Source: an uncultured Erythrobacter sp. (lineage in GTDB: Bacteria > Pseudomonadota > Alphaproteobacteria > Sphingomonadales > Sphingomonadaceae). Taken from it: a stretch of 64,000 bases of DNA. This document shows, piece by piece, positions 17,454-25,711 of this stretch (the first letter of the stretch is position 1; each line of letters opens with the position of its first letter). The notes under the pieces were generated by a model, which did not search any database, had not been told where the DNA came from, and worked only from the letters and a program-made list of their open reading frames with translations. The position numbers and the translations under genes are program-made. The stretch spans positions 1,113,611-1,177,610 of the forward strand of contig NZ_CANMIJ010000001.1 of NCBI RefSeq assembly GCF_947497915.1, given 5' to 3'.

Positions 17454-18029
17454 TCAGGCCAGATCATCGAGCGATGCCATCTTGCCTTTTAACACGTTCG
17501 CACCGCGCCAATTGAGCAGTGCGACGCCGCCAAACAGAGCAATCGTCGCCAAGACGGGAACCATTGCCCCCGACGTTGCCGCCGCCCAGCCGTCAATCTC
17601 GGCGGATTTCGCGACTGAAACGAAATAGAACATTGCCATGCCCGGCACGAGCGGCCCCAGATACCACTTTGGCACCGAACGCAGCGCTTCGTACTGCCGC
17701 TGATATTGGCGGCGTAGGTGAGTGAGGCATGGGTCCTCTGGGCGGCGAACAAGATTGCTGCCGCGCTTGTGAAGGTTCCACATTACAATGCCCGTTCCGA
17801 TCATCATCAGGACAAGCGAAATGGCGATTAGGAACTCACCCTTGCCGAACGCGAACATTGCGCCTGGACCGCATACCGCGAAGATCAAAAGGCCAGCGAG
17901 ATATTCGAAGAGATTTCGGCGTTTGATGCGCCGCTCGAATGCATTTGCTCGCTCCGCGCAATCTCCCGGGGGACTAAATTCGGCTTCGGGCGCGGCTTCG
18001 CACCATTGAGGAAATGGGGTAGTGCTCAT
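17454..18029 (-). CDS. Four-TM membrane protein coupled to ECF sigma factor
   Basis: A 191-residue protein of unknown function. About 40 cytoplasmic residues precede two hydrophobic segments (LFEYLAGLLIFAVCGPG and FLIAISLVLMMIGTGIV), then a basic loop with LTHLRRQYQRQ, then two more membrane segments near the C-terminus. Its ATG overlaps the stop of the ECF sigma gene by four bases (ATGA) with GGAG upstream, so it is translated with it. The position is that of an anti-sigma factor, but no zinc-binding HxxxCxxC motif or anti-sigma domain is evident. A direct role in holding the sigma factor is inference. Confidence 0.75.
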   Translation of the reverse strand: MSTTPFPQWCEAAPEAEFSPPGDCAERANAFERRIKRRNLFEYLAGLLIFAVCGPGAMFAFGKGEFLIAISLVLMMIGTGIVMWNLHKRGSNLVRRPEDPCLTHLRRQYQRQYEALRSVPKWYLGPLVPGMAMFYFVSVAKSAEIDGWAAATSGAMVPVLATIALFGGVALLNWRGANVLKGKMASLDDLA

Positions 18030-18550
18030 TGGGGAGCTCCTTTGGATTGGGGATTGGAAAAATGATTGGCCATCAGGGCTTTGATCCGGTGGATACGCAC
18101 GTTGACGGCGCTCGATGACATGCCTGTGATTTCAGCGATATCAGCGCCGCTTTCCCCTTCGAGCCATAGCACAATGACTTGCGCATCGAGCGGAGGGAGG
18201 GTGCGGATCAATTCGGCTACCTGGCCGAGCGCATGTCTTTCTGCGGCCTGAGATTCGGGATTGCCGTTTGAGGGCAACGCTTCGATTTCTTCGAGCGGCA
18301 CTTTCTTCGGTCCGCGAGCCGCCTTGGACATGTGATCGGCGGCGACATTGTGAGCCACGCGGTAAACCCATGTTTTGAGTGCGCTATCACCGTTGAATCG
18401 CGATAGGCTGGTCCAAATGGCGCAGTGCATGTCCTGTTCCAGATCACGCGCTTTTTCTGCGTCACGCTCTACGGCACGGGCCAAACGCGCAATCGCCGGT
18501 GCAAATTGCTCTCCGGCTTGTTGGTAAAGGGCTTCTGCTTGCTTGGTCAT
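18026..18550 (-). CDS. ECF-type RNA polymerase sigma factor
   Basis: A 174-residue sigma-70 family factor with only regions 2 and 4. Region 2 contains DLEQDMHCAIWTSLSRF and the -10 reading helix WVYRVAHNVAADH. Region 4 is LPPLDAQVIVLWLEGESGADIAEITGMSSSAVNVRIHR (shown here only by its ends: LPPLDAQVI and NVRIHRIKALM). It directs transcription of a small regulon, often including its own operon. The overlapping downstream gene encodes a membrane protein that may sense the signal. The serine hydrolase gene follows about 45 bases after that and could be a target. Confidence 0.92.
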   Translation of the reverse strand: MTKQAEALYQQAGEQFAPAIARLARAVERDAEKARDLEQDMHCAIWTSLSRFNGDSALKTWVYRVAHNVAADHMSKAARGPKKVPLEEIEALPSNGNPESQAAERHALGQVAELIRTLPPLDAQVIVLWLEGESGADIAEITGMSSSAVNVRIHRIKALMANHFSNPQSKGAPQ

Positions 18551-18604
18551 ACCCCTTTAGTCTGTGCGCGGCTGAATTTCTTACAGGCGCACACCAGAAT
18601 TTTC

Positions 18605-18979
18605 TCAAAAGGTATGGGACGCCGCCACGGCAAACAGCATGTTGAAAAGCAGCATGAAGACAGTCGCCGTCCTCCATCCCAGTCCTGCCAATGCCATTCC
18701 TCTGTCCCAAGTCCATTTGCCTATCGCGCCGGTCGCGAGGGCCGAGGCGGCAATGGTCAACCATGGCTCCTGCGATGAAAATGCAAAGAGAAAGACGGTT
18801 ATCGCGACAAGCTGAACCATGAATGCGCCTGTAAACCAGACGATTGGGATAGGGCGGTACGCTGTGTCGGGTACTTCCCAGTCAGGTAGTGACACATCGG
18901 GGCGCGAAATCCGTCTGTCCCCGGCATAAATGTCCTCTTCGCGGGGGTCAGGATATTTGCGTCCCTGATCGTCAGGCAT
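18605..18979 (-). CDS. Small membrane protein of unknown function
   Basis: About 124 residues. A charged, proline-rich N-terminal half of about 45 residues is followed by two or three hydrophobic segments (IPIVWFTGAFMVQLVAITVFLFAF, shortened, and TVFMLLFNMLFAVAAS). No family was recognised. Its ATG at 18979 lies inside the last codons of parE, overlapping by eight bases, so expression is probably coupled to parE. Confidence 0.7.
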   Translation of the reverse strand: MPDDQGRKYPDPREEDIYAGDRRISRPDVSLPDWEVPDTAYRPIPIVWFTGAFMVQLVAITVFLFAFSSQEPWLTIAASALATGAIGKWTWDRGMALAGLGWRTATVFMLLFNMLFAVAASHTF

Positions 18980-20963
18980 CAATCATGTCGCGGTCCATTT
19001 CGCCCGCGCGGTTTTGAATAAAGTTAAACCGGTGTTCTGGATTGCGGCCCATAAGTTGGTCGACGAGCTCTTTCACTGCAGCCCGATCTTCGAATTCCGC
19101 CGGAAGCGTTATGCGGATCAGTGATCGCGTGTCGGGGTGCATAGTCGTTTCGCGAAGCTGTTGCGGGTTCATCTCACCAAGGCCCTTAAAGCGGCCCACT
19201 TCGACTTTTTTGCCTTTAAAGACTGTCGCTTCCAATTCGGCGCGATGTTCGTCATCGCGGGCGTAGCGGCTCTCTTTACCTGCTGTCAGGCGATAAAGCG
19301 GCGGCTGCGCAAGGAACAGATGCCCTTTGCGAACAATGTCTGACATTTCTTGGAAGAAGAACGTCATCAAAAGTGTCGCGATATGTGCACCGTCAACATC
19401 GGCATCCGTCATGATGATGACGCGGTCATAGCGAAGGTTTTCCGCATCGCAGTCCTTGCGCGTACCGCACCCAAGGGCGAGGCCGAGATCGGCGATTTCG
19501 GAGTTTGCGCGGATTTTGTCCGCCGTAGCGCTCGCGACGTTCAGAATTTTACCGCGGATCGGGAGGATAGCCTGCGTCTTACGGTCACGCGCTTGTTTGG
19601 CACTCCCGCCAGCAGAATCGCCTTCTACAATGAACAATTCAGTTTCTTTGTCGGTTTCGCCGGAGCAATCGGTAAGCTTGCCAGGCAGGCGGAGCTTTTT
19701 CGCGTTGGTCGCAGTTTTGCGTTTTACTTCGCGTTCCTGCTTGCGGCGCAGACGCTCGTCCATCCGCTCCATCACCTCGCCAAGCAGCGCCTTACCGCGT
19801 TCCATATTGTCGGTAAGGAAGTGATCGAAATGATCGCGCACGGCGTTTTCGACCAATCGCGCAGCCTCTGGCGAAGTCAGCCGATCTTTGGTTTGCGACT
19901 GGAATTGAGGGTCACGGATAAAGACGCTCAGCATGATCTCAGCGCCAGTCATCACGTCGTCGGCCGTGATGTCTTTCGCCTTCTTTGTGCCGGTCAACTC
20001 ACCAAAACCGCGCAGACCCTTGGTCAATGCAGCACGAAGCCCTTGCTCGTGCGTTCCGCCATCCGGTGTCGGGACGGTGTTGCAATACCAGCTGGTCGAA
20101 CCGTCGGAGAATAGCGGCCATGCGATGGCCCATTCGACTTTGCCTTGCGATTGGGCGTCTGCATTCTCAGGAAACTCCTGATTTCCTGCGAACGGTTCAG
20201 CGGTAACGCATTCACGCCCGCCAATTTGTTCTGAAAGGTGATCCGCAAGTCCGCCGGGGAACTTGAAGGTGGCCTCTGCTGGCACATCGTCGCTGGTGAG
20301 GCTTTCCGCACATCTCCAGCGGATTTCGACGCCTGCAAAAAGGTAAGCCTTTGATCGGGCGAGTTTAAAGAGGCGGTGCGGCTTGAACTGACGGTCGCCG
20401 AAAATTTCAGTATCGGGAACGAAGCTGACCTGCGTGCCTCGCCGGTTTGGTGTTGGGCCCAGCTCTTGAAGCTTGCCCTTCGTTTGGCCTCTTGCAAATT
20501 CCTGCGCGTAAAGCTGCTTGTCGCGGGCGACTTCGATCCGGGTATCGGATGAAAGCGCGTTCACCACACTGACGCCGACGCCGTGCAGGCCGCCGCTCGT
20601 TGCATAGGCTTTGCCAGAAAATTTGCCGCCAGAATGGAGCGTGGAAAGGATCACTTCCAGCGTCGACTTGCCCGGAAATTTGGGATGCTCATCGACAGGA
20701 ATACCGCGTCCATTGTCCGCGATCGTTAGGCGGTTGCCTTCGTCGAGGCGCATTTCGATCCGGTTTGCGTGCCCTGCGACCGCTTCGTCCATCGAGTTGT
20801 CGAGAACTTCGGCGGCGAGGTGATGCAATGCGCGATCATCTGTGCCGCCAATATACATGCCCGGGCGCCGGCGAACGGGCTCCAAACCCTCCAATACTTC
20901 GATGGAAGAGGAATCGTAATCGCCGCTCGATGTCGGCGTGTTTTCAAACAGATCGTCAGACAT
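18972..20963 (-). CDS. parE: DNA topoisomerase IV subunit B
   Basis: About 663 residues; with ParC it decatenates daughter chromosomes. The GHKL ATPase domain shows EVLDNSMDEA, DNGRGIPVD and the GGLHGVGVSVVNALS loop. The TOPRIM domain shows LFIVEGDSAGG and MTDADVDGAHI, and the C-terminus has RFKGLGEMNPQQL. HPKFPGKSTLEVILSTLHSGGKF (only ends cited: HPKFPGKS) and the lack of a GyrB-type insert favour ParE over GyrB. The ATG at 20963 (MSDDLFENT) is more typical than one at 20996. parC is not in the window. A small membrane protein gene overlaps its end. Confidence 0.95.
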   Translation of the reverse strand: MSDDLFENTPTSSGDYDSSSIEVLEGLEPVRRRPGMYIGGTDDRALHHLAAEVLDNSMDEAVAGHANRIEMRLDEGNRLTIADNGRGIPVDEHPKFPGKSTLEVILSTLHSGGKFSGKAYATSGGLHGVGVSVVNALSSDTRIEVARDKQLYAQEFARGQTKGKLQELGPTPNRRGTQVSFVPDTEIFGDRQFKPHRLFKLARSKAYLFAGVEIRWRCAESLTSDDVPAEATFKFPGGLADHLSEQIGGRECVTAEPFAGNQEFPENADAQSQGKVEWAIAWPLFSDGSTSWYCNTVPTPDGGTHEQGLRAALTKGLRGFGELTGTKKAKDITADDVMTGAEIMLSVFIRDPQFQSQTKDRLTSPEAARLVENAVRDHFDHFLTDNMERGKALLGEVMERMDERLRRKQEREVKRKTATNAKKLRLPGKLTDCSGETDKETELFIVEGDSAGGSAKQARDRKTQAILPIRGKILNVASATADKIRANSEIADLGLALGCGTRKDCDAENLRYDRVIIMTDADVDGAHIATLLMTFFFQEMSDIVRKGHLFLAQPPLYRLTAGKESRYARDDEHRAELEATVFKGKKVEVGRFKGLGEMNPQQLRETTMHPDTRSLIRITLPAEFEDRAAVKELVDQLMGRNPEHRFNFIQNRAGEMDRDMIDA

Positions 20964-21038
20964 GCCTTTGATATGGACACGCGCACGCTTGCTCACAAGC
21001 GAGGAGCATTTGTTTTGCGCGGATTTTACGCTGGGTTT

Positions 21039-22226
21039 CTAGTCTGAGAAGCTCGTCGGGGCAGCATCGACTGATACGACGCTGCTGCCACGCACTTCGC
21101 GCACTTCAAGAGCGCGTTCGGCAATGCCAGTCCGGTTAAAGCGGAATGGACCATCGACGCCCAGAAAACCGCCTTTGTCGAATAGCATCGATGTCGGGAA
21201 ATTCCTGCCGACGCGCCAATCCCGCGCGACGCGCAATGTCAGCAGAACCGAGTCATATCCAAGGGTTGCAATCCTGTAGGGCTTGTTCCCGAAACGCGCC
21301 TCATAGCTATCGGCGAAACGTTTATACCGGCGGTCAGACACGGCTGAGAAGATCGCACCATTCACGGCGCTGGAACGGGTAAGGACAGATTCGCCGCTCC
21401 ACAGTTCAGTACCGAGAATGCGTGTGCCTTCTGCGCCGCTGCGTTTGATTTCGCCGGCGGCCTGCGTTGCGAGACGAGCGCCATCGGCGATCAGAACGGT
21501 ATCATAGCCGCCAGCTGCACGAAGCCGCTGTGCTGCACTGACAATTGATGTGTTCCCGCGCGCATATTTGGCCGAACCGATCAACGTCCCTCCATATTGG
21601 CTTAGCGCGCTGTTAAGCGCGTCGAATGATCGCTGACCGTACGCACCCTCTGGCACGATCGCGGCAAAGTTGTTTGAGCCGCGCGCGCGGGCATATTGCA
21701 CCGAGCGATTGATGGATTGCTCCGGCACATGACCCATCAGGAAAACGTCCGCACTTGCCACGCGAATGTCGTTGGAAAAGGCGATGGCGGGCACGCGGGC
21801 TGGGCGCGCAGCAGCTTGCACTGCTGGCACGTTGTCCGCGAGCAATGGGCCAAGGATCAGCTTGTTTCCATCGGCTATCGCCTTGCGAGCGGCGGCTCCG
21901 GCGCCTTTCGACGTGTCGTATGTTGTAATGCGAATGTTGTTCGCATTCGTGTCTAGCAGCGCCATCGTGGTTGCATTGGCCAGCGATTGACCAACAGCAG
22001 CGGTGTTACCGCCCATGGGGACGAGCAAGGCCACGCGGTGCCGCGTCGCGTCGGTTGGCAGGGCCGTCGCGCTCGGTTCTGGAGTTGGTCCAGCGATTGG
22101 GCCGGTTGTTTCCGCTGGGCCAGTTTTCGGGATCACCGAGCAACCGCCAAGCAGCAATGCCGTGCCCGTAATTGCCAATGCACGCTTGGAAAAAATGCGC
22201 GAAACGTGATTGTTGAAACTCTTCAT
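21039..22226 (-). CDS. Penicillin-binding protein activator, LpoA-like lipoprotein
   Basis: About 395 residues. The N-terminus carries a lipoprotein signal with lipobox LLGGC, then a proline/threonine-rich linker, then a periplasmic-binding-protein fold of the LpoA C-terminal type (HRVALLVPMGGNTAAVGQSL, shortened; LILGPLLADNVPAV; LMGHVPEQSINR; ATLGYDSVLL). LpoA in gammaproteobacteria activates the bifunctional peptidoglycan synthase PBP1a from the outer membrane. The same pairing here is inferred. The gene is divergent from rsmI-yraN, and in E. coli lpoA sits in the same rsmI-yraN neighbourhood. The ATG at 22226 is chosen since the frame upstream to 22430 overlaps rsmI. Confidence 0.88.
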   Translation of the reverse strand: MKSFNNHVSRIFSKRALAITGTALLLGGCSVIPKTGPAETTGPIAGPTPEPSATALPTDATRHRVALLVPMGGNTAAVGQSLANATTMALLDTNANNIRITTYDTSKGAGAAARKAIADGNKLILGPLLADNVPAVQAAARPARVPAIAFSNDIRVASADVFLMGHVPEQSINRSVQYARARGSNNFAAIVPEGAYGQRSFDALNSALSQYGGTLIGSAKYARGNTSIVSAAQRLRAAGGYDTVLIADGARLATQAAGEIKRSGAEGTRILGTELWSGESVLTRSSAVNGAIFSAVSDRRYKRFADSYEARFGNKPYRIATLGYDSVLLTLRVARDWRVGRNFPTSMLFDKGGFLGVDGPFRFNRTGIAERALEVREVRGSSVVSVDAAPTSFSD

Positions 22227-22266
22227 TCTTGCCGACCCCTGATCGCTGCTCCAAAGATGACGGCTT

Positions 22267-23124
22267 ATGAACGCGTCCGACTCTGAATTAGCACTTAGTA
22301 AACCACTCGAAGCGGGGCTGTATATTGTCGCGACGCCGATTGGCAATCTTGGCGATGTAACGGTGCGTGCTGTCGACGTGCTGCGCTGGTGTGAGGTGAT
22401 TGCGTGCGAAGACACCCGCGTTACAGGCAAGTTGCTGAAACATTGCGGCGTTTCGACGCGGATGCAGCGATATGATGACCATGCATCGGATCGGCAACGC
22501 CAAAACCTTATCGATATGGCTCGGTCCCAGCCTGTCGCTTTGGTTAGTGATGCGGGAACGCCTTTGATTTCTGACCCGGGTTACCGGCTTGTTCGCGATG
22601 CTAGAGAAGCGGGCGTTGTTGTCACGAGCCTTCCCGGTGCATGCGCTGCGATTACCGGTTTGACGCTGGCGGGTCTGCCCAATGACCGCTTTCTGTTTGC
22701 CGGGTTCCTGCCCGTCAAAGAAAAGGCCCGCGGAGACGTTCTGGCTGAGCTTGGTGATGTCGATGCGACACTGATATTTTACGAGACTGGGCCGCGGCTA
22801 GAACGAAGTTTGCGGGCAATCGCCAAGCATTGGCCAGCGCGTGAGGTCGCCGTTGCGCGGGAGCTTACCAAGCTGCACGAGGAATGCCGTACGGGATCGG
22901 CGGCCGAGCTTGCTGAGCATTACTCGCAGTTCCCACCCAAGGGCGAAATTGTGCTCCTTATTGGCCCGCCCATTGAAAGCGCGCCTGACGGAGACCCCGA
23001 CGCGCTTCTTCGTGAGGCGCTTGAATATCTCAGTCCGAGCAAGGCCGCTGCAAAGGTTTCAAAAGTCACAGGGCTCGACCGGCAATCGCTCTATTCCCGC
23101 GCAGTCGAACTGAAGTCGCAGTGA
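22267..23124 (+). CDS. rsmI: 16S rRNA (cytidine-1402-2'-O)-methyltransferase
   Basis: RsmI methylates the ribose of C1402 in 16S rRNA, at the ribosomal P site. The 285-residue protein has the tetrapyrrole-methylase fold: YIVATPIGNLGDVTVRA at the start, ACEDTRVTGKLL, ALVSDAGTPLISDPGY, and SLPGACAAITGLTLAGLP. The C-terminal part has FYETGPRLERSL and RELTKLHEE, both typical. It overlaps yraN by four bases, so the two are translated together, and lies 40 bases from the divergent lpoA-like gene. Confidence 0.96.
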   Translation: MNASDSELALSKPLEAGLYIVATPIGNLGDVTVRAVDVLRWCEVIACEDTRVTGKLLKHCGVSTRMQRYDDHASDRQRQNLIDMARSQPVALVSDAGTPLISDPGYRLVRDAREAGVVVTSLPGACAAITGLTLAGLPNDRFLFAGFLPVKEKARGDVLAELGDVDATLIFYETGPRLERSLRAIAKHWPAREVAVARELTKLHEECRTGSAAELAEHYSQFPPKGEIVLLIGPPIESAPDGDPDALLREALEYLSPSKAAAKVSKVTGLDRQSLYSRAVELKSQ

Positions 23125-23477
23125 CGGCCAAGCGAGAGATTGCCGAGCGCAAAGGCCGGGAGGCCGAAGCACAGGCCGCGCAATGGCTCGCGCAGCAAGG
23201 CTGGAAAATTTTGGCAGAGCGGGTGAAGACACCTCTTGGTGAAATTGATCTCATCGCTCGAAAGGACAGTCTGACGGCATTTATCGAGGTTAAGTGGCGC
23301 AAGCGCGCTGCTGATCTTGATACGGCAATCGATGAGAGGCGGCTCTTGCGGGTGGCTGCCGCTGCAGAAATTGTGGCTCATGAACATGCTCAACCGGATG
23401 ATGATTTGCGGATCGACGTGATCCTCCTTGCACCCGGCACTCGGCCACGCCACATCACCAACGCGTTTCAACCCTGA
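23121..23477 (+). CDS. YraN-family (UPF0102) endonuclease-like protein
   Basis: A 118-residue protein starting at GTG (23121) within the end of rsmI. It has the UPF0102 layout: RKGREAEAQAAQWLAQQGW, then a restriction-endonuclease-like core with GEIDLIARKD and FIEVKWRKR, where the Asp and the E-x-K form the nuclease-type triad. The biological role of the family is unresolved. Linkage to rsmI is conserved across many proteobacteria. Confidence 0.93.
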   Translation: MTAKREIAERKGREAEAQAAQWLAQQGWKILAERVKTPLGEIDLIARKDSLTAFIEVKWRKRAADLDTAIDERRLLRVAAAAEIVAHEHAQPDDDLRIDVILLAPGTRPRHITNAFQP

Positions 23478-23501
23478 AAGCGAATACCAAAGGATTTCTG
23501 C

Positions 23502-24452
23502 ATGACTTTGCGCGTCGCGGTCCAGATGGACCCAATCGAAGACATCAATATCGCTGGCGACAGCTCCTTTGCCCTGATGCTGTCAGCGCAGGAGCGCGGG
23601 TATGAAGTCTTTGAATATCATGTCGAGAGCCTGACGCTGGATGCGGATGACCGCCTTTTCGCAGAGTGCGCGCCTGTGAAATTGCAGCGTGTCGAGGGTG
23701 ATCACGTTTCGAAGGGTGATGCGCGGCGACTTGATCTGGGCAAGGATATCGACGTGATCCTTATGCGTCAGGATCCGCCATTTCACATGGGCTATATCAC
23801 AGCAACGCACTTGCTTGAGCGGATTAGGGACGAGACGCTGGTGGTGAATGACCCTGCCAACGTGCGTAACGCGCCGGAAAAAGTGATGGTGCTCGATTAC
23901 CGGCGTTTCATGCCGCCAACCTTGATTACGCGCTCTCCCGATGAAGTGAAACGCTTCATGGCTGAGCACGGTGCGGTGGTTGTGAAGCCGATCCACGGAA
24001 ACGGTGGCAAAGCAATTTTTCGTGTGCCTGCCGATGGCGACAACCTCACCGCATTGTTCGAAGTGTTCAACCAGACATGGCCAGAGCCGCATATGGTTCA
24101 ACCGTTCCTTCGCGAAGTGGCGGAGGGCGATAAGCGTATCGTCCTTGTCGACGGCGAAGTCGCAGGCGCGATCAACCGTATTCCGGGCGAGGGTGAGTTC
24201 CGCAGCAACCTAGCCATGGGCGGCAGCGCTGAGGCGACTGGCTTGACGGCGCGCGAGCAGGAAATTTGCGACGCAATGGGGCCGGAATTGAAACGGCTAG
24301 GCCTGACATTTGTAGGCATCGACGTGATCGGGGGCAAATGGCTGACCGAGATCAACGTCACATCGCCAACGGGGATTGTGGCGATTGATAAGTTCAACGG
24401 CACCGATACAGCGGGAATGATCTGGGATGCGATTGAAGCACGGTTGGGGTAA
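23502..24452 (+). CDS. gshB: Glutathione synthetase
   Basis: GshB joins gamma-glutamylcysteine and glycine using ATP to make glutathione, in the cytoplasm. The 316-residue ATP-grasp enzyme shows VAVQMDPIEDINIAGDSSF at the start, LMRQDPPFHMGYITATHLLE, the ATP-binding VVKPIHGNGGKAIFR, and the C-terminal FVGIDVIGGKWLTEINVTSPTG. AAAGGA precedes the ATG. It follows yraN by 24 bases and is followed directly by a small lipoprotein gene, suggesting an rsmI-yraN-gshB operon. Confidence 0.97.
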   Translation: MTLRVAVQMDPIEDINIAGDSSFALMLSAQERGYEVFEYHVESLTLDADDRLFAECAPVKLQRVEGDHVSKGDARRLDLGKDIDVILMRQDPPFHMGYITATHLLERIRDETLVVNDPANVRNAPEKVMVLDYRRFMPPTLITRSPDEVKRFMAEHGAVVVKPIHGNGGKAIFRVPADGDNLTALFEVFNQTWPEPHMVQPFLREVAEGDKRIVLVDGEVAGAINRIPGEGEFRSNLAMGGSAEATGLTAREQEICDAMGPELKRLGLTFVGIDVIGGKWLTEINVTSPTGIVAIDKFNGTDTAGMIWDAIEARLG

Positions 24453-24779
24453 ATGAGACTGCTGGCAATATGCTGCTTAGGCCTCGCGCTTTCTGCCTGC
24501 GCGAAGAGCGGAACTTGGCCGCCAAAAGGTGCATATTGGGATGAGCCTGAAACAGGGTGGTATTGGCTTCCCAAGAATGTGGAGGTTTCCACCGTCTCTA
24601 AAACTGCGGAAGAATGCGGCGCTGCAGTCACTCAGAGCGTCGTGCCTCACGGTGTAGTTCCGCCCGGCTTCGACTCTGTCGTGTTCAAGTTTGTTCGCGA
24701 AAATTCAATAGAAACAAAAGATTGCATTGTGAGCAAGCTCGGCGCCGTCCCGCAGCTGTCGACCTATTATCCCAACTAG
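24453..24779 (+). CDS. Small lipoprotein of unknown function
   Basis: A 108-residue protein. The signal sequence ends in the lipobox LSAC, so it should be lipidated and exported. The mature part has five or so aromatic residues early (AYWDEPETGWYWLPK) and two further cysteines that might form a disulfide. No family was recognised. The ATG immediately follows the gshB stop codon, so it is translationally coupled to it. Confidence 0.7.
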   Translation: MRLLAICCLGLALSACAKSGTWPPKGAYWDEPETGWYWLPKNVEVSTVSKTAEECGAAVTQSVVPHGVVPPGFDSVVFKFVRENSIETKDCIVSKLGAVPQLSTYYPN

Positions 24780-24808
24780 AGAGAAAGAGCATTTCAGAAA
24801 TCTTGGAG

Positions 24809-25711
24809 CTATGAGTCACGTTTCGCCCGAGGGTGCGCACTTCGATAATTCTCCAGCAAGCTTGCTGCATCGACCTTGGTGTAAATCTGCGTTGATCCTA
24901 GCGAAGCATGTCCCAATAGCTCCTGCAAACTCCGCAAATCCGCTCCTGCGCTGAGCAGATGTGTGGCGAAGGAATGGCGCAGCGCATGCGGCGTTGCGGT
25001 GTCGGGCAGGCCAAGAGCCCGCCGCGCCTTTGCCATCGCCTTTTGCACCATGCCTTGTGAAAGCGTGCCGCCCTTTGCGCCGCGAAAAAGCGCACCTTTT
25101 GTGTCGAGTGGATAGGGACAGGTATTCGCATATTCGGCGACTGCATCGCGGGTGATTGGCAGGATCGCAACCAGCCGCTGCTTTCCGCCTTTGCCTGTCA
25201 CCATCAATGTTTCACCCAACGGGATATCGCCGCCTTTTAATGACAATGCCTCTGCGATTCTGAGACCCGATCCGTACATCAAGAGCAGCACCGCGCGATC
25301 CCTTGCGCCGATCCAGTCATCGCTGGCCGTTCCGTCGACCAGATCAGCGATATTCACCGCTTCATCCGGCGTGACAGGGCGGGGTAGACCCTTTTTGAGG
25401 CGGGGGCCGCGCACTCGCGGAGCGGACGGGTCGGGATCGCCACTTTCTTGCCGTGCAAACGCGATGAAGGCTTTGAGCGCGGACAATTCGCGAGCGGCGC
25501 TGGTATTGGCCAAACCTTCGGCGCGCCGGGATGCCAGATGCGCGCGCAGGTCCTGCGCTTCCAAAGCGGCCACGTCTTGAAAGGTGCTCAGGTTGCGAGC
25601 GACGGCAATGCGCTGGGCAGCTGAGGTATAGGCGCGAACAGTGTGAGGCGAGCGCCGTTTGCTGTCGGTGAGAAATGAATGCCACGCGCCAAGGATGTCT
25701 TCGCGGCTCAT
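24809..25711 (-). CDS. xerC: Tyrosine recombinase XerC
   Basis: A 300-residue tyrosine recombinase expected to resolve chromosome dimers at dif together with XerD at cell division. The N-terminal SAM-like DNA-binding domain includes RRSPHTVRAY. The catalytic residues are Arg in YGSGLRIAEAL, Lys in GKGGKQR, HALRHSFATHLL, LGHASLGSTQIY, and the nucleophile Tyr in the last of these. The ATG at 25711 overlaps the hemW stop by three bases. It could be XerD, but the sequence around LGHASLGSTQIYTKVD fits the XerC set of alphaproteobacteria better. It is not near any mobile element. Confidence 0.9.
   Translation of the reverse strand: MSREDILGAWHSFLTDSKRRSPHTVRAYTSAAQRIAVARNLSTFQDVAALEAQDLRAHLASRRAEGLANTSAARELSALKAFIAFARQESGDPDPSAPRVRGPRLKKGLPRPVTPDEAVNIADLVDGTASDDWIGARDRAVLLLMYGSGLRIAEALSLKGGDIPLGETLMVTGKGGKQRLVAILPITRDAVAEYANTCPYPLDTKGALFRGAKGGTLSQGMVQKAMAKARRALGLPDTATPHALRHSFATHLLSAGADLRSLQELLGHASLGSTQIYTKVDAASLLENYRSAHPRAKRDS

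Noticed and set aside
24809..25711. Tyrosine recombinase as a sign of a mobile element
   Set aside because: It fits the chromosomal XerC family, overlaps hemW and has no integrase neighbours or attachment repeats.
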